This document shows, in pieces, positions 7,178-16,354 of a stretch of 40,070 nucleotides of DNA. Under the pieces are notes generated by a model. It saw only the letters and a list, made by a program, of their open reading frames with translations. It was not told the origin of the DNA and made no database searches. The translations under genes and the position numbers were made by a program. The stretch lies in contig JAOPXY010000019.1 in assembly GCA_025964895.1 (NCBI GenBank), positions 1-40,070 of the forward strand. Reading direction: 5' to 3'. This stretch comes from Aeromicrobium sp. Lineage in GTDB: Bacteria; Actinomycetota; Actinomycetes; Propionibacteriales; Nocardioidaceae. Within the stretch, counting starts at the first letter, position 1. The number at the start of each line of letters is the position of its first letter.

Positions 7178-7775
7178 CGTCCTCGTCGACGAGGATCGTG
7201 ACGGGCCAGTCGTCGGGGTAGTTGTCGGCGATCTCCTCGTGCTGCTTGTTGAGCTTCTTGCGCAGCCGCTCGGGGACCCGGTCGCCGAAGACGGTGCCGA
7301 ACAGGTGGTCCGTCTCGTGCTGCAGGCAGCGCGCCAGCAGGCCCGTCCCGGTGAACTCGACCGGCTCGCCGTGCTCGTCGACGCCCGTGACGTGGGCGAG
7401 GTCGGGACGCGCGCACGTGGTGTAGGCGCCCGGCAGCGACAGGCAGCCCTCGTCGGCGTCCTCGAGGTTGCGCTCCCTGCCCTCGGGCAGCGTCAGGACG
7501 GGATTGCATACGACCCCTGTAACCTGGACGTCGTCGTCATCGGGGCAGTCGAACACGAAGACCTTCAGGTCGACCCCGACCTGGTTGGCGGCCAGGCCGA
7601 CCCCGCGGGCGGCGTACATCGTGGCGACCATGTCGCGCACCAGCGTGTGGAGCTCCTCGTCGAAGACCGTCACGTCCGCCAGCTCGTGGTGCATGACGGG
7701 CGTGCCCCAGCGGGTGATGGGACGGACGGAGCCCCCGCCGGGCAGTGGACGGGACTGGGAGACGGTGGTAGTCAC
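7164..7775 (-). CDS. def: Peptide deformylase
   Basis: Deformylase removes the formyl group from the initiator Met of new proteins. The 203-residue protein has all three metal-site motifs: GVGLAANQ (58-65), EGCLSLPG (109-116, Cys ligand C111) and QHETDHL (H153 and H157 ligands, catalytic E154). The start is GTG at 7775; TAACCT lies six bases upstream, so it is likely leaderless. Its end overlaps the SpoU gene tail by 14 bases on the opposite strand. Confidence 0.96.
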   Translation of the reverse strand: MTTTVSQSRPLPGGGSVRPITRWGTPVMHHELADVTVFDEELHTLVRDMVATMYAARGVGLAANQVGVDLKVFVFDCPDDDDVQVTGVVCNPVLTLPEGRERNLEDADEGCLSLPGAYTTCARPDLAHVTGVDEHGEPVEFTGTGLLARCLQHETDHLFGTVFGDRVPERLRKKLNKQHEEIADNYPDDWPVTILVDEDVIER

Positions 7776-7843
7776 GGGTCAAGGTTATCGACCACCGGTC
7801 CGGAGCGTCGTGCTGGTCCTCGTCGATGATCTCCAAGTACCAT

Positions 7844-7864
7844 TAGTATCTCGAGTGCAACTCG
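7844..7864 (+). promoter_or_regulatory. Possible promoter/operator of the acyl-CoA dehydrogenase operon
   Basis: TAGTAT (7844-7849) is a plausible -10. Directly after it lies the inverted repeat CGAGT-GCA-ACTCG (7852-7864), which would cover the transcription start. A strong Shine-Dalgarno (AAGGAG, 7910-7914 region) follows before GTG 7921. No convincing -35 is seen. Confidence 0.35.
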
Positions 7865-7920
7865 GAGTTACACAACCCGCGGACGGGCAGTCGGCCCACC
7901 CTCAGCATCAAGGAGTTCCT

Positions 7921-9237
7921 GTGGTCACTCGTCGCGATCCCATGGGCATCGGGCTGGCGGTCCTCAACCGGATCGCCAGCTCGCCGGCCGTCGACAGGCT
8001 CGGCCTGCGCAGGACGACAGAGCGTGCCGTGTACGAGGGCGCGAAGGGCGGGTTCCGAGTCGCCGGCGCGTCGTCGCGGGCGTTCAGGCGGGTCACCGGC
8101 GGCGGCAGGCCCACGCGGCTCGCGCGGACGTCCGACAGCGGCGTGTTCGACCTCGAGCCGACCGAGGACCAGCAGATGATCGTCGGCGTCGTGAAGGAGT
8201 TCGCCGCCGAGGTGCTGCGCCCCGGCGCCGCGGTCGCCGAGGCAGCCACGGACACCCCCAAGGAGGTGCTGTCGCAGACCGGCGAGTTCGGGCTGACGCT
8301 GCTCAACATCCCCGAGAGCCTCGGCGGGCTGTCCGAGGACCGCTCGGCCGTGACCGGTGTGCTCGTGGCGGCGGCGCTGGCCGAGGGCGACATGGGCCAG
8401 GCCGTCGCCTGTCTCGCGCCGGCAGCCGTGGCGACCGCGATCTCCCTGTGGGGCACGGACGCCCAGCAGCAGACCTACCTGCCGGCGTTCGCGGGCGACG
8501 ACGTCCCGGCCGCCGCTCTCGCCGTCGCGGAGCCGCGGCCCCTGTTCGACCCCTTCGACCTCGAGACCACCGCCGAGGCCAACGACGACGGCTTCGTGCT
8601 CAACGGCGTCAAGTCGGGCGTCGTGCGGGGGAGCGAGGCCGAGCTGTTCGTCGTGGCCGTCGAGCTGGACGGCGGGGGCCCGATGCTCGTGCTGGTCGAG
8701 TCCAGCACCCCGGGTGTCACGATCGAGGCCGATCCCAGCATGGGGCTGCGGGCCGCCGGGCTCACCCGGCTGATCCTCGACGACGTGCAGATCCCGGCCG
8801 ACGCCGTCCTGGGCGAGGGCTCGGCCGACGACTACCGCGAGTGCATCCGCCTCTCCCGGCTCGCCTGGGCCGCCCTGGCGCTGGGCACGGGACGTGCGGT
8901 GCTCGACTACGTGTCGGCGTACGTCACGACCCGCGAGGCCTTCGGCGAGCCCATCTCGCACCGCCAGGCCGTGGCCTTCATGGTCGCGAACATCGCGATC
9001 GAGCTGGAGGGCATGCGGCTCGTGACGCTCAAGGCCGCATCACGAGCCGAGCAGGGCCTCGACTTCTCGCGGGAGGTCGCGCTGGCCCGCCGGCTCGCCG
9101 GCGAGTACGGCATGAAGATCGGCACCGACGGCGTGCAGCTGCTCGGCGGCCACGGCTTCGTCAAGGAGCACCCGGTGGAGCGGTGGTACCGCGATCTGCG
9201 GGCCGTCGGCCTGATGGAAGGAGCAGTCCTCGTCTGA
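7921..9237 (+). CDS. Acyl-CoA dehydrogenase family protein (first of a pair)
   Basis: This 438-residue FAD enzyme is predicted to act on acyl-CoA thioesters. After a 70-residue basic N-terminal extension comes the family fold: LEPTEDQQMIVGVVKEFAAE, a middle domain with VLNGVKSGVVRGSEAE and VTIEADPSMGLRAAG, and a C-terminal helical domain with TREAFGEPISHRQAVAFMVA and LLGGHGFVKEHPVERWYRD. It ends shortly after LMEGA, where most members carry the catalytic YEGT. The frame is open further upstream, but GTG 7921 with AAGGAG at the right spacing is the best start. The second dehydrogenase follows after 14 bases, so the two may form a heteromer, as in steroid or fatty-acid catabolism. The substrate is unknown. 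Confidence 0.85.
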   Translation: MVTRRDPMGIGLAVLNRIASSPAVDRLGLRRTTERAVYEGAKGGFRVAGASSRAFRRVTGGGRPTRLARTSDSGVFDLEPTEDQQMIVGVVKEFAAEVLRPGAAVAEAATDTPKEVLSQTGEFGLTLLNIPESLGGLSEDRSAVTGVLVAAALAEGDMGQAVACLAPAAVATAISLWGTDAQQQTYLPAFAGDDVPAAALAVAEPRPLFDPFDLETTAEANDDGFVLNGVKSGVVRGSEAELFVVAVELDGGGPMLVLVESSTPGVTIEADPSMGLRAAGLTRLILDDVQIPADAVLGEGSADDYRECIRLSRLAWAALALGTGRAVLDYVSAYVTTREAFGEPISHRQAVAFMVANIAIELEGMRLVTLKAASRAEQGLDFSREVALARRLAGEYGMKIGTDGVQLLGGHGFVKEHPVERWYRDLRAVGLMEGAVLV

Positions 9238-9251
9238 GGGCGAACACGCAC

Positions 9252-10469
9252 ATGATCAATCTCGAGACGCCGCGCAAGTTCCGGCCCTTCGTCCAGCAGG
9301 CCCATCAGGTCGCCCAGGAGTTCCTGCGGGCCAACTCCCGCAAGTACGACCTCGCCGAGCACGCCTACCCCAAGGAGCTCGACCTGCTCGCCTCGCTCGT
9401 CGACGGCATGGGCGCGTCGGGCCAGGGACAGGGCGCGGGCGCGGCGGGCGTCCGCCGCGACGAGGACGACGAGGCTGGCTCGGCCAAGGTCAAGAACGGC
9501 ACCAACATGTCGTCGGTGCTCTCGGTCATCGAGATGTGCTGGGCCGATGTGGGCCTGCTGCTGTCGATGCCGCGCCAGGGCCTGGGCAACTCCGCCATCG
9601 CGTCGGTCGCCGACGACGAGCAGCTCGAGCGGTTCAAGGGCACGTGGGCCGCGATGGCCATCACCGAGCCGGGCACGGGCTCGGACTCGGCCAACATCAC
9701 GACGACCGCGATCAAGGACGGCGACGAGTACGTCCTCAACGGCGAGAAGATCTACGTCACGTCCGGCGAGCGCGCCGACTCCGTCGTGGTGTGGGCGACG
9801 CTCGACAAGTCGCTCGGCCGCGCCGCGATCAAGTCCTTCCTCGTGCCCAAGAGCCTGCCGGGCATCCGCGTCGAGCGGCTCGAGCACAAGCTCGGCATCC
9901 GCGCGTCCGACACCGCGGTCATCGTGCTGGAGAACTGCCGGGTCCCGGCGGCGAACCTGCTGGGCAACCCCGACATCGACACCAAGCAAGGCTTCGCCGG
10001 CGCGATGGCGACGTTCGACAACACGCGTCCGCTCGTCGCCGGCATGGCGGTCGGCTGTGCGCGGGCGGCTCTCGAGGACACCCGCGCCCTGCTGGAGCGC
10101 GCCGGCGTCGTCATCGACTACGACCGGCCCGTGCAGGCCCAGTCGTACGCCGCCGCGATGTTCATCGCGATGGAGGCCGACTGGGAGGCGGCGCTGCTGC
10201 TGACGCTCGAGGCCGCGTGGCTTGCCGACAACCGCAGGCCGAACTCGATGGAGGCGTCGATGGCCAAGGCCAAGGCCGGACGCGTCGGCAACGACATCAC
10301 CCTGCGGTGCGTCGAGCTGGCCGGAACGCTCGGCTACAGCGAGCACGAGCTGATCGAGAAGTGGTCTCGCGACTCCAAGATCCTCGACATCTTCGAGGGC
10401 ACCCAGCAGATCCAGCAGCTCATCGTGGCCCGCCGCCTGCTCAACCTGACGTCGTCGCAATTGCGCTGA
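9252..10469 (+). CDS. Acyl-CoA dehydrogenase (second of a pair)
   Basis: This 405-residue protein has the classical acyl-CoA dehydrogenase motifs: AAMAITEPGTGSDSANITTT, YVLNGEKIYVTSGERAD, and at the end SRDSKILDIFEGTQQIQQL with the catalytic Glu in FEGT. The N-terminal domain carries an unusual insertion rich in Gly and acidic residues (GASGQGQGAGAAGVRRDEDD, about residues 54-73). I start at ATG 9252, since the frame further upstream overlaps the first dehydrogenase. It is co-transcribed with the gene before it, and a MarR regulator follows after 17 bases. Confidence 0.9.
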   Translation: MINLETPRKFRPFVQQAHQVAQEFLRANSRKYDLAEHAYPKELDLLASLVDGMGASGQGQGAGAAGVRRDEDDEAGSAKVKNGTNMSSVLSVIEMCWADVGLLLSMPRQGLGNSAIASVADDEQLERFKGTWAAMAITEPGTGSDSANITTTAIKDGDEYVLNGEKIYVTSGERADSVVVWATLDKSLGRAAIKSFLVPKSLPGIRVERLEHKLGIRASDTAVIVLENCRVPAANLLGNPDIDTKQGFAGAMATFDNTRPLVAGMAVGCARAALEDTRALLERAGVVIDYDRPVQAQSYAAAMFIAMEADWEAALLLTLEAAWLADNRRPNSMEASMAKAKAGRVGNDITLRCVELAGTLGYSEHELIEKWSRDSKILDIFEGTQQIQQLIVARRLLNLTSSQLR

Positions 10470-10486
10470 CGCCGTAAGGTTCAGCC

Positions 10487-10936
10487 ATGACGAGTGACCT
10501 CCCAGCTGACCTCGACGTCGACTTCGAGCTGACCCGTTTCGTCCGGCGGGTGCGCGCCAGGAGCATGCGTCACCTCGCCGAGATCCACCCCAAGCTCGAC
10601 TACGGCACCTTCACGTTCCTGCTGGCGATCTGCGACGCGCCCGACGGCATCCGGGGCTCCGAGCTCGCGGAGGGCCTGGGCGTGCACAAGTCGACCGCGA
10701 GCCGCGCGATCGCGACCCTGGAGCGGCTCGACCTGGTCAACCGCATCCCCGATCCCGACGACGGTCGTGCTCAGCTGCTGGTGCCGACGCCGCCGACGGC
10801 CCAGCGTGTCGGCGACTACCGGCGCCGCAGCCACGAGCGGCTCGTCGCGATCATGGAGCACTGGGACCCCGAGGACGTCCGCCTGTTCGCCCGCAGCCTG
10901 ACCCGGCTCAACGAGGGCGCCGAGCAGCTGTTGTGA
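10487..10936 (+). CDS. MarR-family transcriptional regulator
   Basis: This 149-residue winged-helix protein has GIRGSELAEGLGVHKSTASRAIATLERLDLV as helix-turn-helix and recognition helix (quoted here as a region, residues about 46-76), followed by the wing RIPDPDDGRAQLLVPT. TAAGGT at 10475-10480 lies six bases before the ATG and there is no Shine-Dalgarno, so it is probably leaderless with its own promoter. Its GTGA overlap with the DUF952 gene couples the two. The targets are unknown; the dehydrogenase operon upstream is a candidate. Confidence 0.85.
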   Translation: MTSDLPADLDVDFELTRFVRRVRARSMRHLAEIHPKLDYGTFTFLLAICDAPDGIRGSELAEGLGVHKSTASRAIATLERLDLVNRIPDPDDGRAQLLVPTPPTAQRVGDYRRRSHERLVAIMEHWDPEDVRLFARSLTRLNEGAEQLL

Positions 10937-11247
10937 GGATCTTCCACCTCACGACCGCCGCGGCGTGGCACGAGGCGCAGGCGGCGGGCTCGTACACCGT
11001 GTCGACGCTGGGCCTCGATCTGTCCGACGTCGGCTTCATCCACTGCTCCCAGGCCGAGCAGGTGGCCGGGGTCCACGAGCGCTTCTACTCGGCTCTCGGC
11101 GAGCCCCTGGTGCTGCTGACGGTCGACACCGACCTGCTGACGTCCCCGTGGCAGCTCGACGAGGTGCCGGGCCAGGAGCTGTCCTTCCCGCACGTGTACG
11201 GGCCGCTGAACGTCGAGGCCGTCGTGTCGGCCGAGCCCTACGTCTAG
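10933..11247 (+). CDS. DUF952 domain protein
   Basis: This 104-residue protein matches DUF952: it opens with IFHLTTAAAWHEAQAAGSY, has VGFIHCSQAEQVAGVHERFY in the middle and ends FPHVYGPLNVEAVV. The family resembles the ART/glutathione-S-transferase-like small enzymes of unknown role. GTG 10933 overlaps the MarR stop by four bases. Its stop and the stop of the alcohol dehydrogenase on the other strand share the palindrome CTAG (11244-11247). Confidence 0.88.
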   Translation: MRIFHLTTAAAWHEAQAAGSYTVSTLGLDLSDVGFIHCSQAEQVAGVHERFYSALGEPLVLLTVDTDLLTSPWQLDEVPGQELSFPHVYGPLNVEAVVSAEPYV

Positions 11248-12290
11248 ACCGTCAGCAGCGTCTTGATGGCCGTGCGCTCGTCCATCGCGCGGTAGCCGTC
11301 GGCGACCCGGTCCAGCGGCACCGTGAGGTCGAAGACGTCGCCGGGAGTGATGGTGCCCTCCAGCACGTCCGGCAGCAAATCCTCGATGTAGTGGCGGACC
11401 GGCGCCATGCCGCCGGCGAGCCCGATATTGCGGCCGAACATCGCCGGCACGTTGAGCTGGACGTCGTGCGGCACCCCGACGTAGCCAATGCGGCCGCCGG
11501 GACGCGCTGCGAGCATCGCCTGCTTCATGCTGTCGCCCGTGCCGACGCACTCGAGAACGAAGTCCGCGCCGATGCCGTCGAGGATCTCGCGGACGGCGGC
11601 GGCGCCCTCCTTGCCGCGCTCCGCGACGATCTCGTGGGCACCGAACTGCCGGGCCAGGCGCTGCCTGTCCTCGTGGCGGGACATCGCCACGATGCGCCCG
11701 GCACCGAGCCGCTGCGCGGCCAGGATCGCGCTGAGCCCCACGGCGCCGTCGCCGACGACCGCCACGGTGCTGCCCGCCGTCACGCCCGCCGAGACGGCCG
11801 CGTGGTGCCCGGTGGGGAAGACGTCCGAGAGCGTCAGCAGGTGGGCCACCAGCTCCTGGCTCGGTTGTGAGCGGGTGGCGACGAGCGTGCCGTCGGCCTG
11901 CGGCACGCGCACCATCTCACCCTGGCCGCCGCTGACGAACTGCCCCTGCTTGTCCTTCGCGCCCCAGAACCCGCCGTTGACGCACGATGTGTGCACACCG
12001 CGCTCGCACAACGCGCAGGTGTTGTCGGAGAACGTGAATGGCGCGATCACGAAGTCGTCGACGCGGATCGTCGAGACGGCCGATCCGACCTGCTCGACCA
12101 CCCCGACGAACTCGTGCCCGATGCGCCGCGGGCGCGTGACCTCGTTGATGCCGCGGTAGGGCCACAGGTCGGAGCCGCAGATGCACGACGCGACGACGCG
12201 CACGACGGCGTCGGTGTCCTGCAGGAGCTGCGCGTCGTCGACGTCGTCGAGGCGGATGTCGCGGGGCGCGTGGAGGATGGTGGCTCGCAT
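11244..12290 (-). CDS. Zinc-dependent alcohol dehydrogenase (MDR family)
   Basis: This 348-residue medium-chain dehydrogenase has the catalytic zinc ligands in SCICGSDLWPYRG and GHEFVGVV, and a cysteine-rich lobe with CALCERGVHTSC. The lobe has three visible Cys instead of the usual four, so the structural zinc may be bound differently. The nucleotide-binding motif is VAVVGDGAVGLSAILAA. It should oxidise an alcohol or reduce an aldehyde with NAD(P). I use ATG 12290; CAGGAT lies six bases upstream. It is divergent from the FKBP gene. Confidence 0.9.
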   Translation of the reverse strand: MRATILHAPRDIRLDDVDDAQLLQDTDAVVRVVASCICGSDLWPYRGINEVTRPRRIGHEFVGVVEQVGSAVSTIRVDDFVIAPFTFSDNTCALCERGVHTSCVNGGFWGAKDKQGQFVSGGQGEMVRVPQADGTLVATRSQPSQELVAHLLTLSDVFPTGHHAAVSAGVTAGSTVAVVGDGAVGLSAILAAQRLGAGRIVAMSRHEDRQRLARQFGAHEIVAERGKEGAAAVREILDGIGADFVLECVGTGDSMKQAMLAARPGGRIGYVGVPHDVQLNVPAMFGRNIGLAGGMAPVRHYIEDLLPDVLEGTITPGDVFDLTVPLDRVADGYRAMDERTAIKTLLTV

Positions 12291-12342
12291 GCGCTCATCC
12301 TGCCAGCGGGGTGGGTGGGCGGCATGTGGAAGACTCCTCGGC

Positions 12343-12702
12343 ATGACCGACAAGCCTGAAATCGACTTCATCGAGGGCCCCGCGCCCACCGAGCTCCAGA
12401 TCACCGACCTCATCGTCGGCGACGGCCCGGAGGCCGTTCCCGGCGGACTCGTCGACGTCCACTACGTCGGCGTCGAGTTCGACACCGGCGAGCAGTTCGA
12501 CTCGTCCTGGGACCGTGGCCAGTCCGCCAAGTTCCCGCTCCCGCAGCTCATCGGCGCGTGGCAGCAGGGCATCCCGGGCATGAAGGTCGGCGGACGTCGC
12601 CAGCTCGTGTGCCCGCCCGAGCTCGCCTACGGCCCCGCCGGCGGAGGCCACCGCCTCTCGGGCAAGACGCTCGTCTTCGTGATCGACCTGCTCGGCGTCT
12701 GA
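12343..12702 (+). CDS. FKBP-type peptidyl-prolyl isomerase
   Basis: This 119-residue single FKBP domain shows VDVHYVGVEFDTGEQFDSSW, IGAWQQGIPGMKVGGRRQLV, PPELAYGPAG and LVFVIDLLGV, which line the active site. There is no signal peptide, so it is a cytoplasmic proline isomerase/folding helper. ATG 12343 follows a TCCTCGGC leader with no clear Shine-Dalgarno. It is followed by a strong hairpin terminator shared with hrpA. Confidence 0.95.
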   Translation: MTDKPEIDFIEGPAPTELQITDLIVGDGPEAVPGGLVDVHYVGVEFDTGEQFDSSWDRGQSAKFPLPQLIGAWQQGIPGMKVGGRRQLVCPPELAYGPAGGGHRLSGKTLVFVIDLLGV

Positions 12703-12708
12703 CCGTCC

Positions 12709-12758
12709 GGGACGTCATGCCGTGCGTGGTCTAGGGGCCACGTGCGGTCTGACGTCCC
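12709..12758. terminator. Bidirectional terminator between FKBP gene and hrpA
   Basis: GGGACGTCA (12709-12717) pairs with TGACGTCCC (12750-12758). Inside, CCG/CGG and CGTGG/CCACG continue the stem around a loop containing CTAGGGG. It occupies almost the whole space between two convergent stops, and serves both strands. Confidence 0.8.
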
Positions 12759-12759
12759 C

Positions 12760-15700
12760 TCAGAGGTCGTCGACGAGCGCGGTGACGCGCTTGACCGACA
12801 CCGGGAACGCCGTCCGCAGGTGCTGCGCCAGCAGGCCCAGCCGCAGCTCCTCGAGCGCCCACCGGACGTGCTGCACCTTCGGCGACAGCCGCGCCCACAC
12901 CGACAGGTCCGCCGTTCGCGCGTGGAAGCGCGCCTCGAGGTCCTGCGTCGCGATCAGGTCGTTCGTCAGCGGCGCGTCGAGCCGGCGGCGCGCGGCCTGC
13001 AGGTACAGCGGCAGGCGGCGCAGCTGCGCGACGCCCGCATCGCGGATGAATCCGGGATAGATCAGCCACGACAGCTGCACCCGGACGTCCTCGCCGGCCT
13101 CGGTGGCCGGCAGGGGAGTGACGTCGCCGAGCGCCTGCAACGTCGACAGCACGGAGCGGACGGCCTGCTCGGTCTCGTCGTACGCCTCGGCGCGGACGGT
13201 GTCGTGCAGGAGCGAGAACGTCACCTCGTCCCACACGGGGCCGCCGTGGCGTACGACGAGCGCCTCGAGCGCGGCGAGCCAGCACTCCTCGATGACGGCG
13301 GCCGCGTCGCGGTGCGGCCCGGTCGACAGCAGCAGCTTGGCATGCAGGTCGAGCGAGCGTCCCAGCTGCGGCACCGGCGTGGCCAGCACGTACGACAGCA
13401 GGCGCGCCTGGCCCTTGACCATCGCGACCGACTGCTCCGCGGCGGAGTCGAGGATGCGCAGCGCGACCGTCGGGCCCTCGTCGACGAGCGCCGGGTATCC
13501 CGTGACCTGCCCGGCCGTGATCGTCTGCTCGATCGTGCCGACGTCCCACGACCGCAGGCCCGCGCGTTCCTCCTGCCGGGCGACGCGCGTGAGGTCGGCC
13601 CGCAGGTGGTCGGCCAGCTCCTCGCGCAGTGCGGCGAGATCCTTGCCACGGCCGATCTCGGTGCCGCCGTCGGTGACGCGGAACGTGACCCGCAGGTGCG
13701 ACGGGAGCGCTGCGAAGTCGAAGTCGTCGGGCGACACGACCGTGCCGTTCAGCAGACGCATCTGGCGGGCCAGCTCCTGGCTGAGGTCGGATGCGGAGGT
13801 GTCCATCGCCTCGACCAGACGGGGGGCGAACTGGCCGGCAGGCACGAACTCGCGGCGCAGGCGCTTGGGCAGCGTCCGGATCAGCTCGGTGACGAGCTCG
13901 ACGCGGTGCCCGGGCACGTGCCAGTCGAAGGCGCGGTCGTCGACCGACAGCAGCCGCTCGACCGGCAGGTCGACCGTGACGCCGTCGTCCTCCATGCCCG
14001 GCTCGAACGCGTAGGTGAGCGGGTACGCCTCCCCGTCGGAGTGCCACTCCCGCGGGAACTCGTCCTCGGCGTCACCCGTGCCGTGGCTGAGCATCGCCGG
14101 GTCGAAGGTCAGCAGATCGGGCTGCTCCCGTTTGGTCTTCTTCCACCACGTGTCGAAGTGCCGGGTCGACACGATGCCGGCGGGGATGCGCTCGTCGTAG
14201 AACGCGTACAGCGTCTCGTCGTCGACGCGCAGGTCACGGCGGCGCAGACGTTCCTCCAGCTCCTCGACGCCGGCGATCATCTTCTGGTTGGCGGCGAAGA
14301 AGGCGTGGTTGGTGCGCCACTCGCCCTGCACCAAGGCATGCCGGATGAACAGGTCACGCGACGTGACCGGGTCGATGCGGCCGAACTGAACCAGCCGGTC
14401 GGCGATCAGGGGGATGCCGTAGAGCAGGACCTTCTCGCGCGCCATGACGGCACCGCGCCGGGTCGACCAGTGCGGCTCGCTGTACGAGCGGTTGACGAGG
14501 TGCTCGCCGGCGACCTCGACCCACTCGGGCTGGATCTTCGCGGCGGTGCGGCCCCACAGCCGGCTGGTCTCGACCAGCTCGCCGACCATCACCATGCGCG
14601 GTGGCTTCTTCGCGAGGCCCGAGCCTGGGAAGATCATGAACTTGGCCTGGCGGGCGCCGAGGTACTCTCGGCCGTCGGCGTCCTTCAGGCCGACGTGCGA
14701 CAGCAGCCCCGCCAGCAGCGCCTGGTGGACGCGATCGGGGTCGGCCCCGACGGCGCCGGGCTTGAGCCCGAGCTCCTTGGCCGTCCGGCGGAGCTGCGAG
14801 TGGACGTCCTGCCACTCGCGGATGCGTAGCCAGTGCAGGTACTCGTCGCGGCACAGTCGCCGGAAGGCCGAGCTCGACAGCTCGTCGCGCATCTCACGGA
14901 TGTACTTCCACAGCGTCAGGTACGACAGGAAGTCCGAGTCGGGTTCGCGGAAGCGGCGGTGCATCTCGTCGGCGGCCTGCTGGTGCTCGAGCGGACGTTC
15001 GCGCGGGTCCTGGATGGACATGGCCGAGACGATGACCAGCACGTCGCCGAGGCAGCCCAGCTGATCGGCCGCCAGCAGCATCCGCGCCAGGCGGGGATCC
15101 GTCGGCAGCGTCGACATGCGCCGGCCGATCTTCGTGAGCCTCTGCCCCTCGAGAGCGCCCAGCTCGTACAGGAGGTTGAGGCCGTCGCTGACCGAGCGCG
15201 AGTCCGGCGGGTCGAGGAACGGGAAGTTCTTGATGTCGCCGAGGTCGAGCGAGGCCATCTGCAGCAGCACCGACGCCAGGTTGGTGCGCTGGATCTCGGG
15301 GTCGGTGAACTCCGGGCGACCGTCGTGGTCGTCCTCGGAGTACAGGCGGATGCAGATGCCGTCCGCGACGCGGCCGCACCGGCCCGCGCGCTGCGAGGCG
15401 CTGGCCTGCGAGATCGGCTCGATCGGGAGGCGCTGCACCTTGAGCCGCTGGCTGAACCGCGAGATGCGGGCCAGTCCGGTGTCGATGACGTAGCGGATGC
15501 CGGGAACGGTCAGGGACGTCTCGGCGACATTGGTCGACAGCACGATGCGCCGGCCCGGGTGGCTGCTGAAGATCTTCTGCTGGTCGGCCGCCGCGAGGCG
15601 TCCGAACAGGGGGAGGATCTCGGTGCGCGGGTACTTCTTGGCCGTCAGGTGGTCGGCGGCATCGCGGATCTCGCGCTCGCCGGACAGGAAGACGAGGATG

Positions 15701-16344
15701 TCGCCGTCGCCGGGCAGCTCGGAGACGGCCTGAGCGATGGCCTCCAGCTCGTCGTCCGCGCCGGTCTCGGACATCGGCCGGTAGCGGATCTCGACGGGGA
15801 ACGTGCGGCCGCTGACCTCGATGACGGGGGCGTCGAACATCTCCGCGAAGCGCTCGACGTCGATCGTGGCGGACGTGATGACGACCTTGAGGTCGGGACG
15901 GCGGGGGAGCAGCTGCTTGAGGTAGCCCAGCAGGAAGTCGATCGACAGGGACCGCTCGTGCGCCTCGTCGATGATGATCGTGTCGTAGCGGGACAGCCGC
16001 CGGTCGCGCTGCAGCTCGGCGAGCAGCAGGCCGTCCGTGACGAGACGGATCGCGGTGGCGTCACTCGTCTGGTCGTCGAAGCGGACGGCGTAGCCGACCT
16101 CGGCGCCGAGCTCGACCTCGCACTCGTCGGCGATGCGCTTGGCGACCGACCGCGCGGCGATGCGGCGAGGCTGCGTGTGCGCGATGGCGCGTCGTCCGAG
16201 CTCGAAGGCGATCTTCGGCAGCTGGGTCGTCTTGCCGGAGCCGGTCTCGCCGGCCACGACCACGACCTGGTGGTCTCGGATCGCGGCAGCGATGTCGTCG
16301 TGCCGTGCCGTGATGGGCAGGGCCGGGTCGAAAGCCAACTTCAT
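12760..16344 (-). CDS. hrpA: ATP-dependent RNA helicase HrpA
   Basis: This 1194-residue DEAH-box helicase has motif I VVAGETGSGKTTQLPKIAFE near residue 30, motif II IIIDEAHERSLSIDFLLG, motif III TSATIDVERF, and motifs V-VI STNVAETSLTVPGIRYVID and ASQRAGRCGRVADG. The HA2/OB and the long C-terminal DUF3418 region follow, as in HrpA. Members unwind RNA and rescue stalled ribosomes. It is somewhat shorter than the 1300-residue enterobacterial enzyme. It is the last gene of the run ypfJ-like, CPBP, hrpA, with 10 bases to the CPBP gene. Confidence 0.93.
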   Translation of the reverse strand: MKLAFDPALPITARHDDIAAAIRDHQVVVVAGETGSGKTTQLPKIAFELGRRAIAHTQPRRIAARSVAKRIADECEVELGAEVGYAVRFDDQTSDATAIRLVTDGLLLAELQRDRRLSRYDTIIIDEAHERSLSIDFLLGYLKQLLPRRPDLKVVITSATIDVERFAEMFDAPVIEVSGRTFPVEIRYRPMSETGADDELEAIAQAVSELPGDGDILVFLSGEREIRDAADHLTAKKYPRTEILPLFGRLAAADQQKIFSSHPGRRIVLSTNVAETSLTVPGIRYVIDTGLARISRFSQRLKVQRLPIEPISQASASQRAGRCGRVADGICIRLYSEDDHDGRPEFTDPEIQRTNLASVLLQMASLDLGDIKNFPFLDPPDSRSVSDGLNLLYELGALEGQRLTKIGRRMSTLPTDPRLARMLLAADQLGCLGDVLVIVSAMSIQDPRERPLEHQQAADEMHRRFREPDSDFLSYLTLWKYIREMRDELSSSAFRRLCRDEYLHWLRIREWQDVHSQLRRTAKELGLKPGAVGADPDRVHQALLAGLLSHVGLKDADGREYLGARQAKFMIFPGSGLAKKPPRMVMVGELVETSRLWGRTAAKIQPEWVEVAGEHLVNRSYSEPHWSTRRGAVMAREKVLLYGIPLIADRLVQFGRIDPVTSRDLFIRHALVQGEWRTNHAFFAANQKMIAGVEELEERLRRRDLRVDDETLYAFYDERIPAGIVSTRHFDTWWKKTKREQPDLLTFDPAMLSHGTGDAEDEFPREWHSDGEAYPLTYAFEPGMEDDGVTVDLPVERLLSVDDRAFDWHVPGHRVELVTELIRTLPKRLRREFVPAGQFAPRLVEAMDTSASDLSQELARQMRLLNGTVVSPDDFDFAALPSHLRVTFRVTDGGTEIGRGKDLAALREELADHLRADLTRVARQEERAGLRSWDVGTIEQTITAGQVTGYPALVDEGPTVALRILDSAAEQSVAMVKGQARLLSYVLATPVPQLGRSLDLHAKLLLSTGPHRDAAAVIEECWLAALEALVVRHGGPVWDEVTFSLLHDTVRAEAYDETEQAVRSVLSTLQALGDVTPLPATEAGEDVRVQLSWLIYPGFIRDAGVAQLRRLPLYLQAARRRLDAPLTNDLIATQDLEARFHARTADLSVWARLSPKVQHVRWALEELRLGLLAQHLRTAFPVSVKRVTALVDDL

Positions 16345-16354
16345 ATTGCTAGTT

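Noticed and set aside
12742..14829. A 695-codon plus-strand frame opposite hrpA
   Set aside because: It is Arg-, Gln- and Asp-rich shadow sequence without motifs, and the minus strand has the complete helicase.
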